Assembly (NCBI GenBank): GCA_002393555.1
Contig: DGSP01000076.1
Location: 1 to 41,765 of the forward strand
Reading direction: 5' to 3'
Origin: Prevotellaceae bacterium UBA4359
GTDB taxonomy: Bacteria; Bacteroidota; Bacteroidia; Bacteroidales; Bacteroidaceae
Length of the DNA: 41,765 bases
In this document: positions 32,788-41,631 of the stretch, one piece after another
Layout: each line of letters opens with the position of its first letter
Position numbering within the stretch: the stretch's first letter is position 1
The notes under the pieces: model-generated
Databases searched by the model: none
Told to the model about the DNA's origin: nothing
The model's input: the letters and a program-made list of their open reading frames with translations, nothing else
Program-made: the position numbers and the translations under genes

Positions 32788-34107
32788 TTAGTTTTTTTGA
32801 CACAAAAGAGGGCTGGAAAGTAGGTCTGCCACCACAAAACTACTACCTCCTACATAAATGAAGTCTCTTTTTTTAGCATGGGCAAGTGCTGCCTGGTATG
32901 CCTCGCCTACGGTGGGGTAACTCTCACCCATCAGTCTCAATTCGGCGGCCATCTGCCTGATTTCATCGTGGGGTAGGGCGCGCTTCACGTTGGCTTGACA
33001 GAAATAGTAGGTGGCATTCTTCGGCAACATTGACAGCACTCCGTTGATGTCCTTGTCGTTCACCATTCCGAAGACGATGTGCATCTTCCCATCCACATTC
33101 TTCAATTGGGAAGCCTCTTGCGACAACTGCTGCACAATCCATTGGAACCCTCCCGTGTTGTGTCCAGTATCGCACACCACCTTCGGATGTTCCTGCAGGG
33201 TTTGCCATCGGCCCATCAGTCCCGTCATCTCGCACACCTCTGCAAACCCTCTCCTCACATGTTCTGTCGTGATGCTGAAGCCGCATTCCTTCAGCCTGTC
33301 CACCACGCAGAGAATCGTGTTCGTGTTCTTCTGCTGGTAAAGGCCGCCTAACTCTCCTTCTATCTCTCCGTAATTTTTTGTTAAATAATCTATTCCGCCT
33401 TTTTTGTTCAATCTAAACTCCACCACTTCATTCTCTTCCTCTGCCCAAAAGATGGGAGCCTTCATCTTTGCAGCCTTGGCCATAAAGACTGGGCGTGTCT
33501 CATCTGTAGCCTCGCCAATCACCACGGGCACATTCTGCTTGATGATGCCAGCCTTCTCGCTGGCTATCTTCTCAAGTGTGTCGCCCAGAAAAGCCACGTG
33601 GTCAAAACTGATGTTGGTGATGGCACACACTTCGGGGGTGATGATGTTGGTGCAGTCAAGGCGTCCGCCAAGACCTACTTCCACCACGGCCACATCTACG
33701 TTCTGCTCGGCAAAATACTTGAACGCCATCGCTGTGGTCAGTTCGAAAAATGAGGGATGCAATGGTTCGAAGAACGCGCGGTGCTCCTCCACAAAGCGCA
33801 CCACATATTCCTCGCTCACCATCTGTCCGTTCACGCGGATGCGTTCTCGGAAATCGACCAGATGTGGTGAGGTGAACAACCCTACCTTCAGTCCCGATGC
33901 TTGCAGGATGGCAGCCAAGGTGTGAGAACAGGAACCTTTCCCGTTCGTACCAGCCACATGCACCGTCTTGAACTTTCTGTGCGGATGTCCGAAATGTTCA
34001 TCCAATAAATAGGTGTTGTCAAGCCCTTCTTTGTAGGCATCGCCTCCTACATGCTGAAACAGTGGTGCTGACGTGAACAGATATTCTGTAGTTTCTTTGT
34101 AAGTCAT
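32788..34107 (-). CDS. folC: Bifunctional folylpolyglutamate/dihydrofolate synthase
   Basis: A 439-residue Mur-ligase-like enzyme that adds glutamate to dihydropteroate and to folates using ATP. The P-loop is VHVAGTNGKGSCSHTLAAIL near residues 49-68. Other landmarks are VGLFTSPHLVDFRERI, VAVVEVGLGGRLDCTNI and the C-terminal domain motif VVCDTGHNTGGFQWIV. The length is typical. It is independent of galM, separated by 107 bp with no strong terminator seen. Confidence 0.96.
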   Translation of the reverse strand: MTYKETTEYLFTSAPLFQHVGGDAYKEGLDNTYLLDEHFGHPHRKFKTVHVAGTNGKGSCSHTLAAILQASGLKVGLFTSPHLVDFRERIRVNGQMVSEEYVVRFVEEHRAFFEPLHPSFFELTTAMAFKYFAEQNVDVAVVEVGLGGRLDCTNIITPEVCAITNISFDHVAFLGDTLEKIASEKAGIIKQNVPVVIGEATDETRPVFMAKAAKMKAPIFWAEEENEVVEFRLNKKGGIDYLTKNYGEIEGELGGLYQQKNTNTILCVVDRLKECGFSITTEHVRRGFAEVCEMTGLMGRWQTLQEHPKVVCDTGHNTGGFQWIVQQLSQEASQLKNVDGKMHIVFGMVNDKDINGVLSMLPKNATYYFCQANVKRALPHDEIRQMAAELRLMGESYPTVGEAYQAALAHAKKRDFIYVGGSSFVVADLLSSPLLCQKN

Positions 34108-34197
34108 AAATTTTTTTCCTTGAAATTTTCTACAAATCTACATAAAATCCATGACTTATCCGCATTCCTCAGAAAGAAAAAGGTAAAAGAACAAAAA

Positions 34198-34278
34198 AAC
34201 AACGGATTTCACAAATCAAACGATTCTGTTTTGAGCCGTAGAAATGGCTCATTCGTTCCATTTGTCAAATCCGTTGTT
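34198..34278 (-). terminator. Large nested terminator hairpin after serS
   Basis: On the minus strand AACAACGGATTT (34278-34267) pairs with AAATCCGTTGTT (34209-34198) and is followed by a run of T. Inside are further pairings (GACAAAT with ATTTGT, and GAGCC with GGCTC). The whole element is about 81 nt, longer than a usual terminator. Confidence 0.75.
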
Positions 34279-34351
34279 GATGTGTGCATCTAAAAGGGTG
34301 GCCAATCTTTGTGGCTATCCTTTTGGGTAAAAGTGTAGTGGTATCGTGCTT

Positions 34352-35665
34352 TTAGTCAATGATGTCGAAACCCGTGTAGGGAACAAGTGCCTGTGGAATG
34401 CGGATGCCTTCGGGTGTCTGGTTGTCTTCGAGGATGGAAGCAACGATGCGAGGCAGGGCGAGGGCGGAACCGTTGAGGGTGTGGCAGAGTTGCACTTTCT
34501 TTTCTGCGTTGCGGTAGCGGCACTTGAGGCGGTTGGCTTGGTAAGTGTCGAAGTTGCTGACAGAGGAAACTTCGAGCCAGCGGCCTTGAGCCTCGGAATA
34601 GACTTCAAAGTCGTAGCAGATGGCTGAAGTGAAACTCTGGTCTCCGCCACAGAGTCGAAGGATGCGGTAGGGGAGTTCAAGTTTCTTCAGAAGACCTTCC
34701 ACGTGGTCGAGCATTTCCTTGTGGCTCTCCTTGGAGTGCTCGGGCTTGTCGATGCGGACAATCTCGATTTTGGAAAATTCGTGCAGACGGTTCAAACCAC
34801 GCACATCCTTACCGTATGAGCCGGCTTCGCGACGGAAGCATTGGGTGTAGGCGCAGTTCTTGATGGGAAGGTCTTTCTCGTCGAGGATAACATCACGATA
34901 GATGTTGGTGACGGGCACTTCTGCTGTTGGTATGAGATAGAGGTCATCCACTTCGCAATGGTACATCTGCCCTTCCTTGTCGGGCAACTGGCCTGTACCG
35001 TATCCCGATGCTGCATTCACCACTGTGGGAGGCATGATTTCGGTATATCCAGCCTTGTTGGCTTCGGCGAGGAAGAAATTGATGAGAGCGCGCTGAAGTT
35101 GTGCGCCCTTGCCGATATAGACGGGAAAACCTGCACCTGTAATCTTCACACCGAGGTCGAAGTCGATGAGGTTGTATTTCTTGGCAAGTTCCCAGTGGGG
35201 CAGTTTGGCATTGCCATTGGAAGGAACGGTGTCCCAGTTGCCCACGGTGTCGCCGGGTTTGCACTCGCGCAAGGAAGACTTCACCACCACATTGTCTTCG
35301 GCGCAAGAACCTTCGGGAACTTCGTCGTAGGGAATGTTTGGGATGGTGCAGAGATGAGCGGTGAGTTGCTGTTCGGCTTCTTGCTTGGAGGTTTCAAGAT
35401 TTGAGGCTTCTGCTTTGAGTTTGGCCACTTCTTGTTTGGCTGCTTCGGCTTCTTCCTTCTTGCCTGCCTTCATGAGTTGGCCGATTTGTGCGGCATATTT
35501 CTTGCTTTCGGCGAGGATGGCGTCGAGTTTGGTCTGTGCCTCACGACGCTGCTTGTCGATGGCAATGGCTTTTTCCACGGCTTCTTTTGCGCCTTGGAAG
35601 TGTTTCTTTTCGAGACCTTTAATGACTCGCTCGGTCTCTTCGGTGATTAACTTGAGTGTAAGCAT
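34352..35665 (-). CDS. serS: Seryl-tRNA synthetase
   Basis: A 437-residue class II synthetase that charges tRNA-Ser. The N-terminal helical hairpin arm (about residues 25-105, Lys/Glu/Ala-rich) binds the long variable arm of tRNA-Ser. Catalytic motifs are the motif 2 region CFRREAGSYGKDVRGLNRLHEF and the motif 3 region LEDNQTPEGIRIPQALVPY. TAEVPVTN is also typical. The length is normal. The gene is followed by a large hairpin terminator and preceded by repeat locus E only 47 bp upstream of its ATG. Confidence 0.97.
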   Translation of the reverse strand: MLTLKLITEETERVIKGLEKKHFQGAKEAVEKAIAIDKQRREAQTKLDAILAESKKYAAQIGQLMKAGKKEEAEAAKQEVAKLKAEASNLETSKQEAEQQLTAHLCTIPNIPYDEVPEGSCAEDNVVVKSSLRECKPGDTVGNWDTVPSNGNAKLPHWELAKKYNLIDFDLGVKITGAGFPVYIGKGAQLQRALINFFLAEANKAGYTEIMPPTVVNAASGYGTGQLPDKEGQMYHCEVDDLYLIPTAEVPVTNIYRDVILDEKDLPIKNCAYTQCFRREAGSYGKDVRGLNRLHEFSKIEIVRIDKPEHSKESHKEMLDHVEGLLKKLELPYRILRLCGGDQSFTSAICYDFEVYSEAQGRWLEVSSVSNFDTYQANRLKCRYRNAEKKVQLCHTLNGSALALPRIVASILEDNQTPEGIRIPQALVPYTGFDIID

Positions 35666-35711
35666 ATCTCTTTTTTCTTTGAAACTATCTGTTTTATGGC
35701 TTTTCGAGTGC

Positions 35712-35780
35712 CGTACCCCTCGGGTATGGCTTGGCGTACCCCTCGGCTACGATGTGGTGTACCCCTCGGGTACGGCTCTG
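35712..35780. repeat. Repeat locus E: three 23-bp units upstream of serS
   Basis: Units start at 35712, 35735 and 35758, exactly 23 bp apart, and share YGTACCCCTCGGSTAYG. The 15-mer GCGTACCCCTCGGCT occurs here (35734-35748) and in the palindrome of locus A (6840-6854), so the two loci carry the same word. All three units have the same orientation and no inverted copy is present. Confidence 0.9.
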
Positions 35781-35883
35781 ATGGCTGATAAGAAAATAGG
35801 GCGGGTCACAAAAATTGGCTGCAAGCATTTGTTTTGCTTCAACTTTTCTGACTCACCCTACATGTTCTGTAGTTGCTTTGTCC

Positions 35884-37071
35884 CTATTTCAGCAGTCCGA
35901 GTTCCTTGAACACATCGACGAGGATGGCTACGCAGCGGTCAACCTGTTCCTTGGTGTGGGTGGCCATGAGTGCCACACGGATGAGGGTGTCTTGTGGTGC
36001 GCATGCAGGCGGCACGACAGAGTTGACGAACACGCCTTTGTCGAAGGCCATCTTCGTGACTTGGAAAGTCTTGAAAGCATCACGCACATAGAGCGGGATG
36101 ATGGGGCTTTCGGTGTCGCCAATCTCAAATCCTGCCTCTTTGAACTGGTTGAGGGCGTAGTTGGTAATCTTCCAGAGATTTTCCTGACGCTCAGGCTCTT
36201 GCTGCAGGATGTGGAGTGCCTCAAGTGCGGCAGCAGTGGCAGCAGGAGTGTTGGAGGCTGAGAAGATGTAAGTGCGGCTGTTGTGACGAAGCCAGTTGAT
36301 GGTGTCGCTGTCGGAAGCGATGAATCCGCCGATGGATGCAAGCGACTTGGAGAAGGTACCCATGATGAGGTCCACATCTTCTGTCACTCCGAAGTGGTTG
36401 CACACACCGCGTCCCTGCTTGCCGAAGACTCCGAGTCCGTGTGCTTCATCTACCATCACGGTTGCGTTGTACTTCTTTTTCAGTTCGATGATTTCGGGAA
36501 GTTTGGCAAGGTCACCCTCCATCGAGAAAAGACCGTCGATGACGATAAGTTTGAGGGAGTCGGCATTGCAGCGCATCAACTGATGCTCAAGGTCTTCCAT
36601 GTCGTTGTGCTTGTAGTGGAAGAACTGTGAGAAAGAGAGTCTGCGTCCATCTACGATGGAGGCATGGTCTCGGTCATCGCCGATGATGTAGTCATTGCGT
36701 CCTGTCAAGCAGGAAACGACACCGGAATTAACGGTGAAACCTGTAGAATAGACGAGTGCTTCGTCCTTGCCTACAAATTCCGCCAGTTCCTTTTCCAACT
36801 GGATGTGGAGGTCGAGTGTGCCGTTCAGGAAACGAGAACCAGCACATCCAGTGCCGTATTTCTCAATGGCCTTGATGGCTGCCTGGCAGATTCGCTTGTC
36901 ATAGGTGAGTCCCATGTACGAGTTAGAACCAAACATGAGCACTCTCTTTCCGCTCATCATCACCTCTGTGTCCTGATGGCTGTCAATCTCTCTGAAGTAA
37001 GGATAGACACCCGCATTGATGTATTTCTGCGGCTCTCTATACTTACGCATTCTTTCTTGTAATAAACCCAT
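35884..37071 (-). CDS. spt: Serine palmitoyltransferase
   Basis: A 395-residue PLP enzyme of the alpha-oxoamine synthase family. The start MGLLQERMRKYREPQKYINAGVYPYF and the stretch LMFGSNSYMGLT... GTGCAGSRFLNGTLDLH fit bacterial serine palmitoyltransferase better than 2-amino-3-ketobutyrate CoA ligase. The enzyme condenses L-serine with palmitoyl-CoA to start sphingolipid synthesis. The PLP-binding lysine is K242 in GTFSKSLAS, and DEAHGLGVFG holds the aspartate-histidine pair that contacts PLP. It lacks a signal peptide. The divergent neighbour is a lipid kinase. A long structured leader precedes the ATG. Confidence 0.9.
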   Translation of the reverse strand: MGLLQERMRKYREPQKYINAGVYPYFREIDSHQDTEVMMSGKRVLMFGSNSYMGLTYDKRICQAAIKAIEKYGTGCAGSRFLNGTLDLHIQLEKELAEFVGKDEALVYSTGFTVNSGVVSCLTGRNDYIIGDDRDHASIVDGRRLSFSQFFHYKHNDMEDLEHQLMRCNADSLKLIVIDGLFSMEGDLAKLPEIIELKKKYNATVMVDEAHGLGVFGKQGRGVCNHFGVTEDVDLIMGTFSKSLASIGGFIASDSDTINWLRHNSRTYIFSASNTPAATAAALEALHILQQEPERQENLWKITNYALNQFKEAGFEIGDTESPIIPLYVRDAFKTFQVTKMAFDKGVFVNSVVPPACAPQDTLIRVALMATHTKEQVDRCVAILVDVFKELGLLK

Positions 37072-37074
37072 AGT

Positions 37075-37223
37075 TACATTGTGTGTTCCAGCCCTAATCC
37101 GGCCATCCTCCTATCGGTAGTTGTCAACGGTAAATCACTTGGCCAGGACTGGAATAGACACGCTATTTGTGAATATATTTTTCTTTTTTCTCTGTGATTT
37201 TATACAAAAACGATGCAAAGGTA
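37075..37223 (-). promoter_or_regulatory. spt promoter box and structured leader
   Basis: TACCTTTG (37216-37223 on the minus strand) is a good -7 box, while the -33 element is weak. It implies a leader of about 140 nt. Within it TTCCAG pairs with CTGGAA and CTGGCC with GGCCGG around an inner variable part, forming a multi-step stem just before the ATG. No known riboswitch class is recognised. Confidence 0.5.
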
Positions 37224-37318
37224 GTAAAAAAAGAACTTTTGACCACTAACTTTTCAGAAAAAAAACAAATATTCGTAAAAAACACAAGGACAATGTGGAT
37301 TTTTGTAATAAAAAATCG

Positions 37319-37326
37319 TACTTTTG
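37319..37326 (+). promoter_or_regulatory. -7 box of the lipid kinase gene
   Basis: TACTTTTG matches TAnnTTTG and gives a leader of about 125 nt before the ATG at 37461. TTTG at 37302-37305 is only 13 bp upstream, too close to be a normal -33. I see no other gene between spt and this kinase. Confidence 0.45.
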
Positions 37327-37460
37327 CATTGCTTTTTGCAGGAAGCCACATGCAGTGAGCCGTGGAGAATTTACACATTATTTATATTATGATGTGACCA
37401 TGAGGAAACGGAGTGGGCAGATTCATGTGAGTAGATGCACCATTTTAGGACGGAAACTTT

Positions 37461-38525
37461 ATGGCGAAAAAGAAAAATATACTTTTCATTATCAATCCTA
37501 TTTCGGGCACGTCAGGCAAGAATTTTGTCGTGAAGTTGGTCGAGGACTATCTCGACAAGACACTTTATGACTATGATGTGGCCAAGACGGAATATGTAGG
37601 GCATGCAACAGAATTGGCACAAAAAGCCACAAAGGGTGGGGCAGACGTGGTGTGTGCCATCGGTGGTGATGGTACTGTCAATGAGGTGGCTTGTGGATTG
37701 GTTCACACGCAGACAGCCTTGGCCATTATCCCTTCGGGGTCGGGCAATGGATTGGCCCGTCACTTGCGCATTCCGACCGACCCTCTGAGTGCTATCAAAA
37801 TCATCAACAGGGGGCGTACACAGTGCATGGACTATGGCATAGTGAACGACCGCCCCTTCTTCTGCACTTGCGGCGTAGGCTTCGATGCCTTCATCTCGCA
37901 GCGATTCGCTCAGTCGGGTAAACGAGGCCCTGTTTCCTATTTGGAAAATGTGCTGAACAGCAGCCTGAACTATCATCCCGAAACATACGAGATAGACATC
38001 ATCAACAATAAGGAAGGGCAGGAGGTGCACGAGGTGCATAAAGCCTTCCTCATCTCATGTGCCAATGCCTCACAGTATGGAAACAACGCCTACATAGCCC
38101 CCTCGGCGTCGGTCAGGGACGGCATCATGGACGTCACTCTTATCGAGCCTTTCACGGCACTTGAGGCTCCGCAAATTGCCATTCAACTGTTTAACGGGAC
38201 CATAGACCAGAACTCGCGCATCAAGACGTTTCAATGCAAGCGGGCCATCATTCGTCGTTCCAAACCAGGTGTGGTCCACTTTGACGGCGACCCTATGCAG
38301 ACTGGCGAAACGGTCAACGTTGAGTTGGTGCACAATGGCCTCATGTGTGTGTCACCTTCCGAGGAAGGGGTTCCGGCTGTGGAGGTGAGAGTTCAGAATT
38401 TTATCACTGAACATTTCCGAAATATGTACTTCAAAACAGAGGAACTTATCCAGCAGAACATACGTAAGGGACAGCGCATTACGCAACTAAATAAAGACCT
38501 CATTCGGAAACTTTCAGGCAAATAA
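37461..38525 (+). CDS. Diacylglycerol/sphingosine-kinase-family lipid kinase
   Basis: A 354-residue cytoplasmic lipid kinase with the DAGK catalytic domain (YegS/DgkB group). Motifs are FIINPISGTSGK near residues 9-20, the nucleotide-binding VCAIGGDGTVNEVACG near 63-78 and PSGSGNGLARHL near 92-103. The C-terminal beta-sandwich carries HFDGDPMQTGETVNVE near 272-287. It could phosphorylate diacylglycerol, another lipid alcohol or, given the divergent serine palmitoyltransferase gene, a sphingoid base. The sequence alone does not decide this. About 50 extra residues at the C-terminus (EVRVQNFITEHFRNMYF onwards) look helical and are not part of the usual core. Confidence 0.9.
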   Translation: MAKKKNILFIINPISGTSGKNFVVKLVEDYLDKTLYDYDVAKTEYVGHATELAQKATKGGADVVCAIGGDGTVNEVACGLVHTQTALAIIPSGSGNGLARHLRIPTDPLSAIKIINRGRTQCMDYGIVNDRPFFCTCGVGFDAFISQRFAQSGKRGPVSYLENVLNSSLNYHPETYEIDIINNKEGQEVHEVHKAFLISCANASQYGNNAYIAPSASVRDGIMDVTLIEPFTALEAPQIAIQLFNGTIDQNSRIKTFQCKRAIIRRSKPGVVHFDGDPMQTGETVNVELVHNGLMCVSPSEEGVPAVEVRVQNFITEHFRNMYFKTEELIQQNIRKGQRITQLNKDLIRKLSGK

Positions 38526-38556
38526 ATCGGTTTTTCTTCAAAAAAAATAAAAAATT

Positions 38557-38588
38557 TTTGTTGATTAGCCAAAAACATCATATATTTG
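38557..38588 (+). promoter_or_regulatory. Promoter of pyruvate phosphate dikinase
   Basis: TTTG (38557-38560), a 20-bp spacer and TATATTTG (38581-38588) give a near-perfect Bacteroidetes promoter. The leader to the ATG at 38700 is about 105 nt. Confidence 0.8.
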
Positions 38589-38699
38589 CAAAAAGAGCAA
38601 AAGAACACCTTGCCGGGCAGTAGGCATTTGTTCTTCGTTCATGTAAGCATTCATACTTAATTAATAACCTTAAATAATTAACAAAACAAAAGAAAAGTT

Positions 38700-41420
38700 A
38701 TGGCTCAAAAAAGAGTTTACACCTTCGGAAATGGACAAGCAGAAGGTAATGCGCAGATGCGCGAGGCTCTCGGTGGCAAGGGCGCAAACCTTGCTGAGAT
38801 GAACCTCATTGGTGTACCAGTGCCTCCAGGTTTCACTATCACTACAGATTGCTGTAATGAGTATTATGAAGTGGGAGAGGAGAAAATCAAAGAACTGCTT
38901 CAGGATGAAGTAAATGCTGCTGTAGCACACATTGAAAAGTTGATGAACAGCAAGTTCGGCGATGTGCAGAACCCGCTGCTCGTGTCTGTGCGTTCTGGTG
39001 CCCGTGCTTCTATGCCTGGCATGATGGACACCATCCTCAACCTCGGTCTCAATGACGAAGTGGCTGAAGGCATGGTGAAGAAGACTAACAATCCTCACTT
39101 TGTTTATGATTCTTACCGCCGTTTTGTGCAGATGTATGGTGATGTGGTGCTCGGCCTTAAGCCCGTGAACAAGGAAGACATCGATCCGTTTGAAGAAATC
39201 ATTGAGAAAGTGAAGGAAGAGCAAGGCGTGACACTCGACAAGGACCTTTCTGTAGAGTCTTTGAAGAAACTCGTCGAACTCTTCAAGAAGGCCATCAAGG
39301 AGCGTACAGGTCAGGACTTCCCAACCGACCCAATCGTGCAACTTTGGGGCGCAATCTGTGCCGTGTTCCGCAGTTGGATGAACGAGCGCGCCATTCTCTA
39401 TCGCAAGATGGAAGGCATTCCAGACGAGTGGGGTACTGCTGTGTCAGTGATGGCAATGGTGTTCGGCAACATGGGTGACACCTCTGCTACGGGTGTTTGC
39501 TTCTCTCGCGACGCTGGTAACGGTGAAAACCTCTTCAATGGTGAGTACCTCATCAATGCACAGGGTGAGGACGTGGTGGCTGGTATCCGCACACCACAGC
39601 AAATCACCAAGATTGGTTCACAGCGTTGGGCTGAACGTGCTGGCATCTCTGAAGAAGAGCGTGTGGCCAAGTATCCTTCAATGGAAGAAGCAATGCCTGC
39701 TCTCTATGCTGAACTGAACTCGATTCAGGACAAGTTGGAGAAGCACTACAAGGACATGCAAGACATGGAGTTCACCGTGCAGGAAGGCAAACTCTGGTTC
39801 CTCCAGACTCGTAACGGTAAGCGTACAGGTACAGCCATGGTGAAAATTGCCATGGACCTCGTTCGCGAAGGCCTCATCGACGAAAAGACTGCTATCCTCC
39901 GTTGCGAACCTCAGAAACTCGATGAACTCTTGCACCCTGTATTTGACAAGGATGCTCTGAAGAAGGCAAAAGTCATCACTCAGGGTCTTCCTGCATCTCC
40001 AGGTGCTGCTTGTGGTCAGATTGTGTTCCACGCTGACGATGCTCAGGAGTGGCATGCCAATGGTCATAAAGTCATCATGGTACGTATCGAGACTTCACCT
40101 GAAGACCTCGCTGGTATGGCATCAGCAGAAGGCATCCTCACGGCTCGTGGCGGTATGACTTCTCACGCTGCCGTGGTGGCTCGTGGTATGGGTAAGTGCT
40201 GCGTTTCTGGTGCAGGTGCCATCAATGTTGACTACAAGACCAAGACTGTTGAAATCGAAGGCGTTACCTACAAGGAAGGCGACTTCATCTCTTTGAATGG
40301 CTCTACAGGTCAGGTTTATGCAGGCGAAATCAAGACAAAGGCTGCTGAACTCAGTGGCGACTTCAAGGCACTTATGGATCTCTGCGACAAATACACCAAG
40401 TTGCAGGTTCGTACCAATGCCGACACGCCACACGATGCCGAGGTGGCTCGTGCATTCGGTGCCAAGGGTATTGGTTTGACTCGTACAGAGCACATGTTTT
40501 TCGATGACCAGAAGATTATCGCCATGCGCGAGATGATTCTTTCCGACACTGTTGAAGGTCGTGAAAAAGCCCTTGCCAAGTTGCTCCCATATCAGAAGGC
40601 TGACTTCTACGGAATCCTCAAGGCTATGGACGGTCTCCACGTGAACATCCGTCTGCTTGACCCACCATTGCACGAGTTCGTACCACACGACCTGAAGGGT
40701 CAGGAAGTGATGGCTAAGGAAATGGGCGTAGATGTGAAGGTTATCCAGCAGCGTGTGGCTTCTCTCGCCGAGAACAACCCAATGCTTGGTCACCGTGGTT
40801 GCCGTCTCGGTATCACATTCCCCGAAATCACAGCCATGCAGACACGTGCCATCCTCGGTGCTGCTTGCCAACTGAAGAAGGAAGGCTTTGACCCACATCC
40901 CGAAATCATGGTTCCGCTCATTGGTATCCTCTATGAGTTGAAGCAGCAGAAGGAAGTGATTCTGGCTACAGCAAAGGAAGTCTTTGCTGAAGAGGGCATC
41001 GAAATCCCATTCGAAATCGGAACAATGATTGAGATTCCACGTGCTGCCCTCACGGCAGACCGCATCGCAACCGAGGCTGAATACTTCTCATTCGGTACGA
41101 ACGACCTCACTCAGATGACCTTCGGTTATTCTCGTGACGACATCGCTTCCTTCCTCCCAGTTTACTTGGAGAAGAAGATTCTGAAAGTTGACCCATTCCA
41201 GGTGCTTGACCAGAAAGGTGTTGGTCAACTCATCAAGATGGCTGTCGAGAAGGGACGTGCCGTTCGTCCAGGCATGCGCACTGGTATCTGCGGTGAACAT
41301 GGTGGTGAACCATCATCCGTGAAGTTCTGCGCCAAGATTGGCATGAACTACGCATCTTGTTCTCCATTCCGTGTGCCAATCGCCCGCCTTGCCGCCGCCC
41401 AGGCTGCTGTTGAGGAGTAA
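38700..41420 (+). CDS. ppdK: Pyruvate, phosphate dikinase
   Basis: A 906-residue enzyme that interconverts pyruvate, ATP and phosphate with phosphoenolpyruvate, AMP and pyrophosphate. The N-terminal nucleotide-binding domain opens with GGKGANLAEMNLIGVPVPPGF. The swivelling phosphohistidine domain carries H489 in GGMTSHAAVVARGMGK. The C-terminal PEP/pyruvate barrel contains LTRTEHMFF, FGTNDLTQMTFGYSRDD and the catalytic Cys864 in GICGEHGGEP. The length is typical. Codon use looks strongly biased (many GGT, CGT, AAC and GAC codons) as in highly expressed genes, an impression not computed. It has its own promoter and terminator. Confidence 0.98.
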   Translation: MAQKRVYTFGNGQAEGNAQMREALGGKGANLAEMNLIGVPVPPGFTITTDCCNEYYEVGEEKIKELLQDEVNAAVAHIEKLMNSKFGDVQNPLLVSVRSGARASMPGMMDTILNLGLNDEVAEGMVKKTNNPHFVYDSYRRFVQMYGDVVLGLKPVNKEDIDPFEEIIEKVKEEQGVTLDKDLSVESLKKLVELFKKAIKERTGQDFPTDPIVQLWGAICAVFRSWMNERAILYRKMEGIPDEWGTAVSVMAMVFGNMGDTSATGVCFSRDAGNGENLFNGEYLINAQGEDVVAGIRTPQQITKIGSQRWAERAGISEEERVAKYPSMEEAMPALYAELNSIQDKLEKHYKDMQDMEFTVQEGKLWFLQTRNGKRTGTAMVKIAMDLVREGLIDEKTAILRCEPQKLDELLHPVFDKDALKKAKVITQGLPASPGAACGQIVFHADDAQEWHANGHKVIMVRIETSPEDLAGMASAEGILTARGGMTSHAAVVARGMGKCCVSGAGAINVDYKTKTVEIEGVTYKEGDFISLNGSTGQVYAGEIKTKAAELSGDFKALMDLCDKYTKLQVRTNADTPHDAEVARAFGAKGIGLTRTEHMFFDDQKIIAMREMILSDTVEGREKALAKLLPYQKADFYGILKAMDGLHVNIRLLDPPLHEFVPHDLKGQEVMAKEMGVDVKVIQQRVASLAENNPMLGHRGCRLGITFPEITAMQTRAILGAACQLKKEGFDPHPEIMVPLIGILYELKQQKEVILATAKEVFAEEGIEIPFEIGTMIEIPRAALTADRIATEAEYFSFGTNDLTQMTFGYSRDDIASFLPVYLEKKILKVDPFQVLDQKGVGQLIKMAVEKGRAVRPGMRTGICGEHGGEPSSVKFCAKIGMNYASCSPFRVPIARLAAAQAAVEE

Positions 41421-41444
41421 TCCCTTCAATCGCAATAAACAAAC

Positions 41445-41480
41445 CCCCGTCAAGTCATCACTTGGCGGGGATTTTCTTTT
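41445..41480 (+). terminator. Terminator after ppdK
   Basis: An 11-bp stem (CCCCGTCAAGT with ACTTGGCGGGG, one G-U pair) with a CATC loop is followed by attttctttt. An A-rich stretch on the other side may also stop the convergent smalltalk transcript. Confidence 0.85.
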
Positions 41481-41505
41481 CAATACTCATTTTCTTTTCT
41501 TCTCT

Positions 41506-41601
41506 TTACGCCATACAGCTCGTCACGCCGAGTGTAGTGGCCAGTGCGGTGAGTATGCTGATGAGCATCTGCACCAGCGTCTTCCATGTTTCTTTCTTCA
41601 T
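41506..41601 (-). CDS. Smalltalk-type 31-residue protein
   Basis: A minus-strand ORF of 31 codons plus stop begins MKKETWKTLVQMLISILTAL and ends TTLGVTSCMA. It matches my memory of the Bacteroidales 'smalltalk' family: a short basic start, one hydrophobic helix, then TTxGVTSC with a terminal Cys. In the Bacteroidales these small genes often stand near an HU-type DNA-binding protein and an amidase gene, which here would lie beyond the window. The function is unknown. The hydrophobic stretch followed by SC resembles a minimal lipoprotein signal, which is only a resemblance. It is too short for most ORF callers. Confidence 0.8.
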   Translation of the reverse strand: MKKETWKTLVQMLISILTALATTLGVTSCMA

Positions 41602-41631
41602 AGCTTTTTTAGGTTTTGGTTTTTGTTTTGG

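Noticed and set aside
6834..35780. CRISPR arrays as an explanation for the regular repeats
   Set aside because: The period is only 23 bp with at most a 3-bp variable spacer, copies are degenerate and partly inverted, and no cas genes are present.
38700..41420. Antisense ORFs of 223 and 258 codons opposite ppdK
   Set aside because: They are frame shadows of a strongly codon-biased gene and have no start-site or domain support.
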